This document shows, one piece after another, positions 1 through 11,339 of a stretch of DNA of 64,000 nucleotides (the stretch's first letter is position 1; each line of letters opens with the position of its first letter). Below the pieces are notes generated by a model, which saw nothing but the letters and a program-made list of their open reading frames with translations, was not told the DNA's origin and did no database searches. The DNA is from Abelmoschus esculentus (lineage: Eukaryota > Streptophyta > Magnoliopsida > Malvales > Malvaceae), in assembly GCA_035048815.1 (NCBI GenBank), contig JAUCBN010000038.1:16393001-16457000 (forward strand), read 5' to 3'. The position numbers and the translations under genes are program-made.

Positions 1-140
1 TTGAAATCAAATTGATAGAATGTATAAATTTTTATAACTAAATTGTTAATAAAAATATCAAAACACCAATGAAATTAAAGTTTGGCTACCAACTTGAGAG
101 TAAAGATTCTTTAGGTACCAACTTAGGAGAAAATACCTGA

Positions 141-1079
141 GACATAAAGATAAATTTAACCCTTGATGTTTATAGTTTTTATCATTTTGGTCCTTATTCT
201 TTATTTGGGATAAATTTAGCCCTTAACTTAAGTCTTTTTTGACAAATATCTCATTTTTTAACTATCATGATGACAACACCCTTGAGAGTAAACATGTGAT
301 ATTATATTTTAAATGATATAACATCTAACCTATCAAATAAATATAAAATGTGATTTTATTCTAATATAAAATAAAAAATAATAAAAATTTAAATAAAATA
401 TTAAAACTTAACTAAATCTAAAATATTTTGTCTATTAAACCTTAAATAAATTTACTATTATATTTTTTTTATAATTATAATTTTTTAAATTTAATTAAAA
501 CTCAAAACTTAAAAACTCAAATTTACTAATTTTTAATTTAAATTTAAATCTTAAACTATAAATAAAAAACTCTAAACTTTTAATTTAGATTACACTAAAA
601 TATCTAAATTCTAAACTAAAATAACGAAAATCTAATTGATTAGTATCAAAATTCGATCCCTTACCTTTAATTTATAGATAACAATCTTTACAAAATTCTT
701 CATTTTCAGATTGTGTTCATATTTTTTTAGATAGGATTTTGATTCTACTGTAGTTAGGGTTGAGAATTTCTAGTATACTTTTGTTTTAAATTTAATTAAT
801 TTTTAATATTTTATTTGAATTTTAATTATTTTATATCTTATATTAATTAGAATAAAATTATATTCCACGTGTATGTATTTGATAACTTAGATGCATGTCA
901 TTTAAAATATATTATCGCATGTTATCATTGTTAAATTTTTAACGGCCTAGTCATCATGTTAGTTAAAAATGAGATATTTGTCAAAAAGACATAGGTTAAG
1001 GGCTAAATTTATCTAAAAAAGAATGAGGACCAAAAAGATAAAAATTCTAAACGTCGAGGGTTAAAATTATCTTTATACC
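141..1079. mobile_element. Mutator-type (MULE-like) MITE, copy 1
   Basis: Non-coding 939-bp element with long terminal inverted repeats. The left end (GACATAAAGATAAATTTAAC) mirrors the right end, which finishes in ATCTTTATACC, and inverted similarity continues inward for about 200 bp. It is flanked by a 9-bp target duplication with one mismatch: AATACCTGA at 132-140 and AATACCTAA at 1080-1088. Nine-bp duplications with long inverted repeats are typical of the Mutator superfamily. Two relatives lie at 27060-27816 and 54306-55179. There is no coding capacity, so any movement depended on a transposase elsewhere. Confidence 0.85.
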
Positions 1080-1088
1080 AATACCTAA

Positions 1089-1600
1089 TTCAAGTACCAA
1101 ATATATATATATATATATATATTTAACCTTATTTATAATTAAGGTAAATTTTACTATACTAAAATAATTTATATAATCATTTATATTTAAACTATACAAT
1201 CTAAACCTTAAATACTTAATCTTAATATCTTAAATCTTAAGCTCCAAACCATCGTATTTAAATTTAAACAAATGATTAAGTGGATTTTTTTTCTTCTAAA
1301 AACCTTTAGAAATTCAAATAATTTTGTCTACAAAATTATCATGATATGATATGATATTTTAATAACAAATAAGATTATAACACAATCGAAATATCATATT
1401 ATTACATTTTAAAATTTATTTTTTATTACGTTTAATAATTTAAATGGGCACTTTCCCAACATTTCATTTTCAAAGCGTTTACTAATCATTTATAGTGTCA
1501 AATAGGCATTTGTTACAAACTTTTTTTTTTTTTTTATAATTTCTGAAATCAGTAGTTGCATCCCAATAGAAATTTAGACGCAACGATGAAAAACTAAAAC
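1089..1600. other. AT-rich intergenic DNA with (AT)n microsatellite
   Basis: No reading frame or recognisable repeat family seen. It holds an (AT)n run at about 1100-1122 and a poly-T run near 1522-1536. Confidence 0.6.
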
Positions 1601-1601
1601 T

Positions 1602-2106
1602 AAGGGTGATAACGAGTCGAGCACTCAAAATTAATATTATTGGGTTTTGCTTAGGCTCGAAAATTTATGGGTTTGGTTCGGGCTCGTCAAGCTCGGTTCA
1701 ATTCAGAATAAAAAATTTTGTTATATTTTTTTTATTAAAGATAGGGTCTCGTTAAAAACTCTTTTCATAATTAACACCGAAAACGAAATTCAATATTGAG
1801 AAAGAGAAAAAAATGTCTAATTTATTTCAGTTAATTTATTTTTAATGGATTTCTCCTATTTTACTTTATTGCTTTTCTTTTGCTAAAGAGATTACTTTTA
1901 GTGTATATGTAGCATATATATAATATAATTATTACGAGTATGTTGACGAGCTTTTCGAGCCGAACATAGGTAGGTTCGGCTCGACTCATTAAGGTCTCAA
2001 GTTGAATCCGAACCCAAATCGAGCTCACTCGAGCCGTTCTTTGATCGAACTTTAACCGAACCGAACCCAAGAAACTCGCGAGCCAATCAGGCTCATTATC
2101 ACCCCT
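1602..2106. mobile_element. hAT-type MITE, copy 1 of a family
   Basis: The ends AGGGTGATAACGAG and CTCATTATCACCCCT are inverted copies. The interior, including the GGGTCTCGTTAAAA block near 1745, is clearly related to the element at 59157-59737. Short inverted ends rich in GGGTG and this size fit hAT-type MITEs. The 8-bp target duplication is not clean here (CTAAAACT versus CTAACGCT at best), so the exact ends are uncertain by a few bases. Confidence 0.65.
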
Positions 2107-4303
2107 AACGCTGACTATTAAAATAATTTACAACTTTAGAGGGTTAAATATGTATTTAATCTTAGGTCAAAAGATTATGCATTTAATCTAATTAAGATTG
2201 GAGTAATTAATTTATGCGTAAACTCTTATGAAACTATTGTTTATACACACATCTTAGTAGGGTATAACGATTCTGTTTAGAGTTTAAGTGTAATAGTTTT
2301 AATTTAAGGGTTATTTATAAAATTTTGAGTTTAGGGTTAAAATTTTGGGTTTATTAGTTAAATCTTACATCCTTAATCATATAACCCTAAATTCTAGTCT
2401 TAAATCCTAATTTTAAACCATTAACCCTAAATTCTAAACCTCTACATTAGAACTCAAACTCGAAACTCAAAACTGAGACCCCAAATCCTAAAATTAAGAC
2501 ACTTATGAAAAAAAAACCATTAGGATAATAATCCTTATGATTTCCTCTAAGACATTTGTTAAGATAAATCAACTCCAATGATCAACTTATCCATAAGCAC
2601 ATGAATGGTAAATGTCTTGATTGAAAAATAATAAAGAATCGAGTCCTAACAAAAGAACATGTTGCTTGAAATGCCTCTCTTACCATCTAGCAACTAAACC
2701 TGACAAGACAAAAATTGCCCAAATCTACTTGCAACCAAAGATGCATGGTAGTTTCCAACACCAATTTGATTAGAATAGAATTGTCTGGATTCGTTACAAT
2801 CGAATGGAGATTGGTTCCATTTCTAACTACCAATGAAGCCCAACCTGTGAAGAAACACCGCCCAGATGAGCATGCAGATTGCCAAGCAACCAGTTCTTTC
2901 CTTTCTTATTTATGAAGAAACTATTACAATAGATTCTATAAACTATCGCCTATGTAAGTTTAAACATTAAAAAGTAAAAAAATGATTCTAGTAAAAGACA
3001 AGAAAAAATAAAACCAGACATGTTTTAAGATCAGCAGTTGATGTTGGAAAACTTGAGTCAGCACTCATTGAATTTGGAAAACGACTAGAGTCTAGAACTA
3101 GAAGACCTGGTTTCACCAAAACCACTATTAACATTGGTGATAGAAGCTGTCTGAGATTCGGGATATTTAACTTCAGAATCTGAATCTAGCTTGTTATCGC
3201 TTACAACTGTTGCGTGGGAATAGAGTCTTTCCCTTTCAAAGAAGATGCCATTTCAAGCATATTCTGAGGCTCTTTTGGAGGTATCTTGGTCCTTATATCA
3301 GTTGCAGTTTGATTTGAAGCATGTCAGCCAGATCCAAATACACATGTTAGCACTAACAGGAAATAATAATAAACGATTAAGAACAATATATAAACTGTGT
3401 CGTAGTATGAAGATCGAAGTGTATACTCACTGCTTTAGGAAGAACTATAGTGAAAGAAAAACACTCAGGCTCTACAAAGAAGCTCTTAAATGTTACAAAG
3501 GAAACAAAATGTTTTTCTGAATGATGATGAAAAATGAAAGGAACAACCCCTTATTTATAAGTTGGATGCAAGGACGAATCCATCCAAGAATCAAAAAAAA
3601 TCTGATTTAAAATTTAAATTTAATTAAATAAGTTTAAAATGCTCAATTAAAAAATCCGGATATTATAACAAATAATATCATTCAAAATTTGAATTTAGTA
3701 ACAATAATATCTAGTCAAATCTCGGATATTTAATTAAATTTGATATTAAATTTAATTATTTACATATTTAAAATTCAAAAGAATTTTAAATTAACTGAAT
3801 TGTTCGCATACCGCCTATAAATAAAAGTAAATGCAGGAGAGAAAAACCTTTCGTATTTTTCCTTTTGAGAAAATTTTCTACGAATTTTCCCAAAAAGAAG
3901 AAACCCGAGCGGACGTGTCGAAGACACGTATTACCCAATCGAGCTGAGTTGAGCCGAACGAACAACAACGACGGTGGTGCACGAGGGATTCTTTTATTCT
4001 CTATCACTTAACAGGGGAGCGGATGGATATCTCAATAAATACTCATTTCAAAGGGTATTTATTCTCAATGTGAGATTCAAGCATTACCCACAATCCCCCA
4101 CTAATACAAAAGAATCCTCTTGAAATAAAAAATTACAGAGTTCGGTCAACACAAGATGAGGATTAGCAGGATTAATTGTTTAAGTGCATAGTAAACGAAT
4201 CTTGAACTAGTATGTAATGATGATGAATAATCCTCCTCTTAGATAAGTGAAACTAGTTTTGAATTTTCTAAGATCAGGGTGAACTCATAATACACAACTA
4301 ACC
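2107..4303. other. Unassigned intergenic DNA; right part possibly a copia LTR remnant
   Basis: From 2107 to 2660 there are telomere-like degenerate AACCCTAA tracts. Between 2715 and 3530 base composition is less AT-rich and the minus strand reads like decayed coding DNA with several stops, but I recognise no family. From about 3800 to 4303 the text resembles a copia LTR or flank (a CCCACAATCCCCCACT block at 4088-4103). It may be the other half of the copia element whose pol lies at 13945-15450, split by the gypsy insertion; I infer this from position only. Confidence 0.35.
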
Positions 4304-4567
4304 TGTAATAACCCGATTTTAAGAGTCAAAATCCCCAAAATTAAGTCAAAATCTCTAATTGGAACCCTAATAATTGGGGATTAAAATTCTGAAAATTAAG
4401 GACTAAATTGTAAATTTTTAAAACTTGAGGGTCAAAATGCAATAATTTAAAAACATCGAGCCCTTCAATGGTAATTAAACCATTTTTCTGCTGAAACGTC
4501 TCCTTCCCTCCCTAATTTCCGTTTCAGTTCGGATATGGGAAATAATTTCACCTTTAATGTCTGATGT

Positions 4568-4575
4568 TATAAAAA
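4568..4575 (+). promoter_or_regulatory. TATA box of the LTR promoter
   Basis: TATAAAAA lies about 95 bp upstream of the consensus donor ACG|GTAAGTT at 4664. The 3' LTR carries the same arrangement (donor at 11699). Transcription would be expected to start near 4600, giving a short leader exon without ATG. The start site is inferred. Confidence 0.5.
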
Positions 4576-5064
4576 TCCTTTAATTCGATTCAAAGCAAAT
4601 TCCCGTTCGAAAGTATTGTGCTCTCACTCTCTCTCTTGGTGTTTTCTTCAACAAATTGGTACGGTAAGTTCATAATTTTGTTTTCTCTCTGTTTTGATTC
4701 AAGTTTGTTTATTTTAAGAGTTGTTTGATCCGTTTAAGAGATGGTTTGTTGTGAAATGGTTAAGGGTTTGTTTAGAAGTGTTTTGGATTGAATCGAGGCA
4801 AAAAGGAGGGATTTTTCGCGTTTTTAGACTTGTTTGGGAGGAAGGAAAATCTGGAAATTTTCCAGATTTTCCCGAGAAACAAACAGTGCCCAGAACCCGA
4901 CCCAGAACCGGCCCAAGAGAACCCCGGCCCAGACCGAACCGGATGGTCCAGCCGGCCGGCCCCAGCCCAGACCCGCCAACCCGACCGCGACCCGACCGAA
5001 CCCAGACCCGACCCGACTCGACCGCCCGACCCGACCCGATCTCCGACCCGTTTCTCGACCCGGC

Positions 5065-5188
5065 TGACGTCATCGCTGACATCATCTGCTGATGTCAGCT
5101 GCTGACGTCATCGCTGATGTCAGCTGCTGACGTCAGCGCTGACTGATGACGTCACTATTGACGTCAGCGTTGACCAGTGCTGACGTCA
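5065..5188 (+). promoter_or_regulatory. Cluster of TGACGTCA and TGATGTCA sites in the LTR
   Basis: At least four perfect TGACGTCA palindromes plus TGATGTCA and TGACATCA variants are packed in 124 bp. The same cluster occurs in the 3' LTR (12079-12213) and in the unrelated-copy solo LTR at 36905-37030. TGACG(TCA) is the core bound by plant TGA-class bZIP factors. Whether it acts as enhancer here is inference; it lies downstream of the predicted start, within intron 1 of the leader. Confidence 0.6.
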
Positions 5189-5363
5189 GTAGTTGACTTT
5201 TTTTGACTCGAGCCCACTTTATGTTTTTTGACGTCCTGAATCCAATGGCGCAGTCCGTTTTTCGAAATTCGAACCTGAAGTGTCATTTTTAGGGGTTTTT
5301 AGTTCGATAAGTTATCTGGAAGTTATCTGAAAAAGGTTCTGAATTAATTTCTGTTTGCTTCAG

Positions 5364-5589
5364 GTGACGAGGATTCCGACCCCGAGCAGTTACCTCCTCC
5401 TCCTCCTGTACGAGGTCCGTTACATCCGCATTCGGGACCTTCACGTGAGTATCGGTTAATTTCTGTTTAGATTAATTTACGGTATTGTGGCATAGTAGGA
5501 TGCCTAATGTAATTCTGTAAATTGTAGACTCTACTCCTGCTCAGCCCGGTGGTAGAGCCGAGTCCAGTAGACGTCAGGGTCGTCGTTGA
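5364..5589 (+). other. Conserved two-exon reading frame inside the LTR
   Basis: Exon A is 5364-5444 (81 nt), between CTTCAG and GTGAGT. Exon B is 5528-5589 (62 nt), after TTGTAG and ending in TGA. Spliced, they read as one frame with an acidic start (DEDSDPEQ), a run of five prolines and a basic end (RAESSRRQGRR). The minus-strand solo LTR at 35684-37735 has the same two exons with identical lengths (36660-36740 and 36516-36577), the same splice sites and a similar peptide ending RAESSRRQYRR. The LTR at 45186-47150 keeps exon A in frame with 75 nt. No ATG is visible in the predicted first exon (before the donor at 4664), so it may be a spliced leader rather than a protein. Function unknown. 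Confidence 0.5.
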
Positions 5590-6407
5590 GTCTCTGATAC
5601 ATGTGTGTTCTCTCCCGTTCATCCTGTAAATTCAGTAAATTTCTGTTAATCTGTTCATTCGATCTCTGTTATCCGTATGATCATGCATCATTCTGATTTA
5701 TCATATCTGTTTCTGTTATCTGTCATGCTTGCCTCCTGTTAGATAATAGGCATGCATTCTGATTCTGTATCTGCATTTAACATGACATCTGAGATATATC
5801 TGTGTACGGGGAAGTTAGTGATTTTATCACTTCTGTTCAGTGGCTCCATCTTCGGGTCGAGATACCACTTCTGTTGGTGTGATGGTGTTAGAGTGGTCTG
5901 GGGACCAACTCTTCTGAGGTGTTCGGAGATGGGTGCATATCATGCATACTTTGTCTGTTCTGTATATTCTGTTCTAGTATTATGTTATCTGTTCTAGAGA
6001 CACACTAGGCTCCCCAGCTTACACCCTCTTAGATTTCTGTTTCAGATCTCAGTCTTAGACTTGGTGCGGTACTTGGAGGTTCCTGATCCATTTTCTGATT
6101 TACAGTATGTTGTGCAGTTTTTCAGATTTCAGACTGTTTTTATATTTGAATAATATTATTTAATAATATTTCAGATTGTATTCAGACTTTTGTTGACTTT
6201 GGAACAATTACTGTTTATAAAATTTCGGGTTGAACTTTATTTTTAAATTGTTAATTTTTATTATTATTTTATTTCATTATTTATTCAATAAATTATCTGA
6301 ATATTTTATTTATTTTTGTAAAACCCTAACGTGAGAAACAAGTTTTCAAGCCGTAAACCCTAACTTATAATCTAAGAAATTAGGTTACTTTTAGGGGTTA
6401 CATTTAG

Positions 6408-6420
6408 TGGTATCAGAGCC
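6408..6420 (+). other. Primer-binding site (tRNA-Met type)
   Basis: TGGTATCAGAGCC, five bases after the 5' LTR end, is the classical complement of the initiator tRNA-Met 3' end used by many plant LTR retrotransposons. Confidence 0.9.
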
Positions 6421-6603
6421 CGGTTCAACCCGCGGACTGTGAAGTCCGAAATGATTTTTGATCCGAAAATATTTTGTCAAAGTATTTGAAAAATCCAGAA
6501 TTTTGTTTTGACTCTGAATTTTGAAAATTTTTGAATTATTTCGAATATTACTCCAAGTACCGACTCTAATAGGATTCTGTCTGTCTTTTTGTAGATATCT
6601 ACT

Positions 6604-9600
6604 ATACCACCGCGTCGAAGTACCCGATTAGCGACCGGTAGAGGTCGTGGCCGAGGCCGTGGTCGAGGTCGATCTGTTGCATCTTCCAGTGATATTCCGC
6701 CTCTTGTGGACCCGCCACAGGCTCAGAGTCTGACACAGAACTTAGGAGGAGAGGCTCAGCCCGAGATACATACCGAGGCTCAGCAAGCCGAGGTTGATCA
6801 TCCGGTCCAGAGTGAGGGACCATATGTGCCTGAGGACCTTGAGACGGTCGGTTTGGACTCAGTGACGGTACAGAGGGAGTTACTTAGATTTTTGCGTCAG
6901 AATGAGGGTTCCAGGAAACCCATATCCATTGAACTTCTGGCACCTGGAATGACTATGTTTGACAGCAAGACCGGTACTGACCCAGCAGATGCCGAGTACT
7001 GGCTGAAGAAACTTCAGCGTCTGTTTGTTGAGATGGAGTACCCCTCTGACAGGAAATTGAGGGCAGCTATATCCTTGCTACAGGGTGAGGCCCTGAACTG
7101 GTGGGAGGCAGAAGAAAAGGTTACTGCTTCTGAGAGGATTAACTGGGAGTTCTTCAGACAGAGTTTTGAGGACCGATATGTGGGCCCAGAGTATTTGGCT
7201 AAATGCCGAGAGGATTTCCTGAATTTGCAACAGAATGATATGTCAGTCAAGGACTATGAGATTGAGTTTCTGAGACTGTTTCAGTATGCCCCTGGTATAG
7301 TGACTACCGAGAAGCAAAAATGTGATCACTTTTTGAAAGGACTCCGGATTCCACTGAAGATTGCAGTGGCTACACATCACGATACTGAGTATAAGATGAT
7401 CACTCGGCGAGCCAGGACAGCCGAGCGTAATGAGGTTCTGAGGGTTCAGATGGAATCCCAAGGTCAGGATAGAGGTAGACGACAGCCTGCCTCATCTGTT
7501 CAGTACAGTCAGGGTTTTCAGTCCCAGAAGAGAGGCCGCGATGAGTATGAGCCGCAGAGTTCGACACGGTCTAGACCAGCAGTATCAGCTGTCCCTGCTG
7601 CTAGTGGAGCTGGATCCACTAGTACCCGAGCTGTACCTCAGTGTACCTTCTGTAAGAAATGACACCCCGGAGAGTGTCGCATGAGGAGCGGAGCCTGCTT
7701 CCGATGTGGTTCTCTTGATCACCGTCTCCGAGACTGTCTAGTGGCACCATAGTCTGGTTACGCTTCGGGCCAATCACAGGCTTCAGTTCAGACCCCAACA
7801 GGGGGTAGAGGACAGGGTAGACCCGCTGCATCTAGTACTGGTAGTAGAGGCAGACCCAGTTAGTTCAGAGGAGCAGCCAGATCGGGAGGATCTCAGTATG
7901 GTATGGTATATGCCACGAGGAGGCAAGAGGACCGAGATGAGCCAGATGTCATTGCTGGTACATTTTCTGTACACACTGTTCCCTTCTTCGCACTATTAGA
8001 TAATGGGTCAACACATTCCTATGTCTCTAGTTCTGTAGCGGGATATCTGAAAATTTCTGAGGAGGATACTGGTAGTTCAGTTTTAGTCTTTAGCCCTGTA
8101 GGCCACCAGATGGAGATTTCCAAAGTTTACAGAGATTGTCCCCTTGAGCTTCACGGGGAAATCTTTCTTGCAAATCTGATGAAGTTACCATTTGTGGACT
8201 TCGACTTGATTCTGGGGATAGACTGGTTATTCGCTCACCGAGTGACTTTGGACTGTGAGCGTAAGAGGGCAATTCTGAGGACTTCTGATGGCCGAGAGGT
8301 AACTCTCATCGGTGAGCGCCGAGGTTATCTGTCCAATCTGATTTCAGCCATGAAAGCTGAAAAGATGATCAAGAAGGGATGTATAGCCTATCTTGCCTAC
8401 ATCCTTGACCGGAGACAACCTGATTCTGGAATGGATAAGATCCGCGTAGTTTGTGAATTTCTAGATGTTTTTCTGGAAGAGTTACCGGGTGTACCCCCTA
8501 AGCGCGAGGAGGTGGAGTTCAGTATTGAGTTATACCCTGGGACTACTCCTGTATCCATGCCACCTTATCGGATGGCTCCGAAGGAGCTTAAAGAGCTCAA
8601 GATTCAGCTACAGGAACTTCTGGATAGAGGTTTCATACAGCACAGTGCATCACCGTGGGGAGCCCCTGTCCTGTTTGTTAAAAAGAAAGATGGCTCTCTA
8701 CGCTTGTGTATTGATTACCGGAAGTTGAACAAGTTGACTGTCAAGAACAAGTACCCCCTTCCCCGCATTGAAGACCTGTTCGATCAGTTCCGAGGAGTTT
8801 CGGTTTTCTCTAAGATAGACTTGAGATCTGGTTATTACCAACTCAAGGTTAAGGATTCTGACGTGTCCAAGACAGCTTTCAGAACTCGTTATGGTCACTA
8901 CGAGTTTCTGGTAATGCCCTTCGGTCTTACGAATGCCCCTGCAGCATTCATGGACATGATGAATAGGGTGTTTCGACCCTATCTGGATCAGTTCGTAGTG
9001 GTTTTCATTGATGACATATTGGTCTACTCTAAATCTGAGGATGAGCATGAACAGCATCTTCGTATTGTTCTACAGACTCTGAGGGAGAAACAGCTGTATG
9101 CAAAGTTTAGTAAATGTGAATTCTGGCTTTCGGAGGTGGTTTTTCTGGGACATGTGGTATCAGTTAAGGGTATTCAGGTTGATCCGAGCAAAATTGAGGC
9201 TATTATGAGTTGGCAGCGGCCCAAGAATATAGCAGAGATCCGCAGTTTTCTGGGACTAGCGGGTTATTATCGGAGATTTGTGGAGGGCTTTTCTTCCATA
9301 GCCGCTCCCTTAACTAAACTTCTGAGGAAGGATATTCCATTTATCTGGTCTGAGGCTCAACAGTAGAGTTTTGATAAACTGAAGTCCGTTCTAACCCAAG
9401 TACCAGTTCTGATACAACCAGAGTCGGGGAAACCCTATACTGTTTACAGTGATGCCTCCTACACTGGTCTGGGATGTGTTCTGATGCAGGACGAGAAGGT
9501 AGTAGCTTATGCGTCCCGATAGTTGAAACCGCATGAGTGTAACTACCCCACCCACGATCTGGAGTTAGCAGCCGTGATCTTTGCTCTGAAAATCTGGAGA

Positions 9601-11328
9601 CACTATCTCTATGGAGAGAAGTGTTACATTTTTACTGATCATAAGAGTCTTAAGTACCTTCTCACCCAGAAGGAACTTAATCTGAGACAGCGCCGCTGGC
9701 TAGAGCTTTTGAAGGACTATGATTGTGAGATTGAACATCATCCTGGTAAGGCTAATGTCGTTGCGGATGCTCTGAGTCGCAACGCCATTTCTGATCTGAG
9801 AGCTCTGTTTTCCCGGATGAGTCTGTTAGAGGATGACAGTTTGCTGGCAGAACTTCAGGTGGTTCCTACGCTGATTTCTGAGATTAAGGCTGAGCAGCCC
9901 AATGATCCGTATTTGGCTCACCGCATTGAGGAAATTCAGGAGGGGACTTCTCAGGATTTTTCTCTGAACCAGGATGGAGTTCTGTATTTCCGGGGTCGAC
10001 TATGTGTTCCGAGGAATTCTGCATTGAAACAGATTATTCTGCGAGAGGCTCATGATAGTCCATATTCTATGCACCCTGGAGGTGACAAGATGTACAAGAA
10101 TCTCTGAGAAAAGTATTGGTGGAAAGGTCTCAAGCGAGACGTGGTCAGTTTTGTATCGAAGTGCTTGACTTGCCAGAAAGTCAAAGCAGAACATCAACGA
10201 CCATCTGGGCTACTTTAGCATATCGAGATTCCCCAATGGAAATGGGAGCGTGTGACCATGGATTTTGTCAGTGGTTTACCTTTGACTACGTCTAAGAAGG
10301 ATTCTGTCTGGGTCATCGTGGATCGTTTGACCAAATCTGCCCATTTCATTCCGGTCAAGACCACCTATACTCTGAGTAGGTTGGCCTGATTATATATCTC
10401 CGAGATTGTCCGACTACATGGAGTACCCCTATCTATTATATCTGATCGGGATTCGAGATTCACGTCTAAGTTCTGGGGATCCTTACATACTGCTATGAGT
10501 ACTCGTCTGAACTTCAGCACTACCTATCACCCTCAGACCGATGGTCAGTCTGAGCGAGTAATTCAGATCCTCGAGGACATGTTGAGAGGATGTATTCTGG
10601 ATTTCAGAGGTAGCTGGGAGGATTTCCTACCTTTGGCAGAGTTCGCGTACAACAACAGCTATCAGGCCAGCATTATGATGGCACCATATGAGGCTCTGTA
10701 CGGGAGTAAGTGTCGCACCCCGATTGGTTGGACTGAGCTCACTGAACACCGTTTGTTGGGTCCAGATATTGTACATGAGGCTGAGGAGACTGTCAGATTG
10801 ATTCGGGATCGGCTCAAAGCCGCTTTTGATAGACAAAAATCTTACGCTGATCTGAGGCGTAAAGATCTTGAGTTCGAGGTTGGCGACGAGGTTTTTCTGA
10901 AAGTATCTCCCTGGAGGAAGGTACTACGATTTGGCCGTAAGGGCAAGCTCAGTCCCAGATATATTGGACCATACCGGATTATCAGACGCATCGGACCAGT
11001 AGCTTATCAGCTTGAGTTACCACCTGAACTCAGGCGAATCCATGATGTGTTCCATGTTTCTGTACTGAGACGTTATCGAGCAGATCCGTCTCATGTTCTG
11101 TCCGTGGAGGATTTCGAGATTCGGCCTAATCTGTGTTATGAGGAGGAGCCCGTTGAGATCATTGATCAGGACCAGAGAGTTCTTCGGAGGAAAACCATTA
11201 AGATGGTTAAGGTTCTCTGGCGTAACCGGGGTCTGGATGAGGCTACGTGGGAGCCCAAGTCTGTCATCAAAGCGCAGTATCCGCATCTCTTTGATCCAGG
11301 TAAATTTCGAGGACGAAATTTTCTGTAA
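6604..11328 (+). pseudogene. Tekay/Del gag-pol polyprotein, inactivated by stop codons
   Basis: One frame runs from 6604 to the TAA at 11326 without any frameshift. Domains in order: Gly/Arg-rich N-terminus; gag (about 6960-7440); zinc knuckle (7640-7740); aspartic protease (7975-8270, active triad reads DNG in LLDNGSTHSYV); reverse transcriptase (8510-9210, with the intact metal-binding box FIDDILVYS at 9006-9032); RNase H (9400-9780); integrase (10080-10900, with HPGG, CLTCQK zinc finger and DRLTK core); and a C-terminal chromodomain-like segment (11150-11310). Eight in-frame stops interrupt it: TGA 7660, TAG 7750, TAG 7861, TAG 9364, TAG 9520, TGA 10105, TAG 10216 and TGA 10387. The start codon is ATA at 6604, while the partial second copy has ATG at the matching place (13631). 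All lesions look like C-to-T or G-to-A changes. It cannot make a full polyprotein. Confidence 0.93.
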
Positions 11329-11338
11329 GGGGGGAGAG
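11327..11338 (+). other. Polypurine tract
   Basis: AAGGGGGGAGAG sits between the natural pol stop and the 3' LTR, as needed for plus-strand priming. The related fragment at 45171-45184 has AAGGAGGGGAGAG in the same place. Confidence 0.85.
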
Positions 11339-11339
11339 T

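Larger units (their letters stand above)
4304..6402 (+). repeat. 5' LTR of a Tekay/Del-type gypsy retrotransposon
   Basis: 2,099-bp LTR opening TGTAATAACCC and closing GGGGTTACA, directly followed by a primer-binding site. It matches the LTR at 11340-13429 almost end to end, with scattered mostly C/T and G/A differences. Inside are a TATA box, a consensus-like splice donor at 4664, a GACCCG-rich stretch (about 4895-5060), a TGACGTCA cluster and a conserved two-exon reading frame. The long LTR, tRNA-Met primer site and chromodomain-type 3' end of pol point to the Tekay/Del clade. Confidence 0.92.

Noticed and set aside
3245..3520. 91-codon plus-strand frame as a small gene
   Set aside because: No family recognised; the opposite strand looks equally like decayed coding DNA, so neither was called as a gene.
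4714..5105. Overlapping 77-123 codon open frames on both strands in the LTR (also at 11769-12155)
   Set aside because: They arise from the GACCCG-rich and TGACGTCA repeats, overlap in several frames and strands at once, and change frame between the two LTR copies.
6408..6420. tRNA gene
   Set aside because: The tRNA-like text is only the primer-binding site; no cloverleaf is present. No other convincing tRNA or rRNA gene was noticed.
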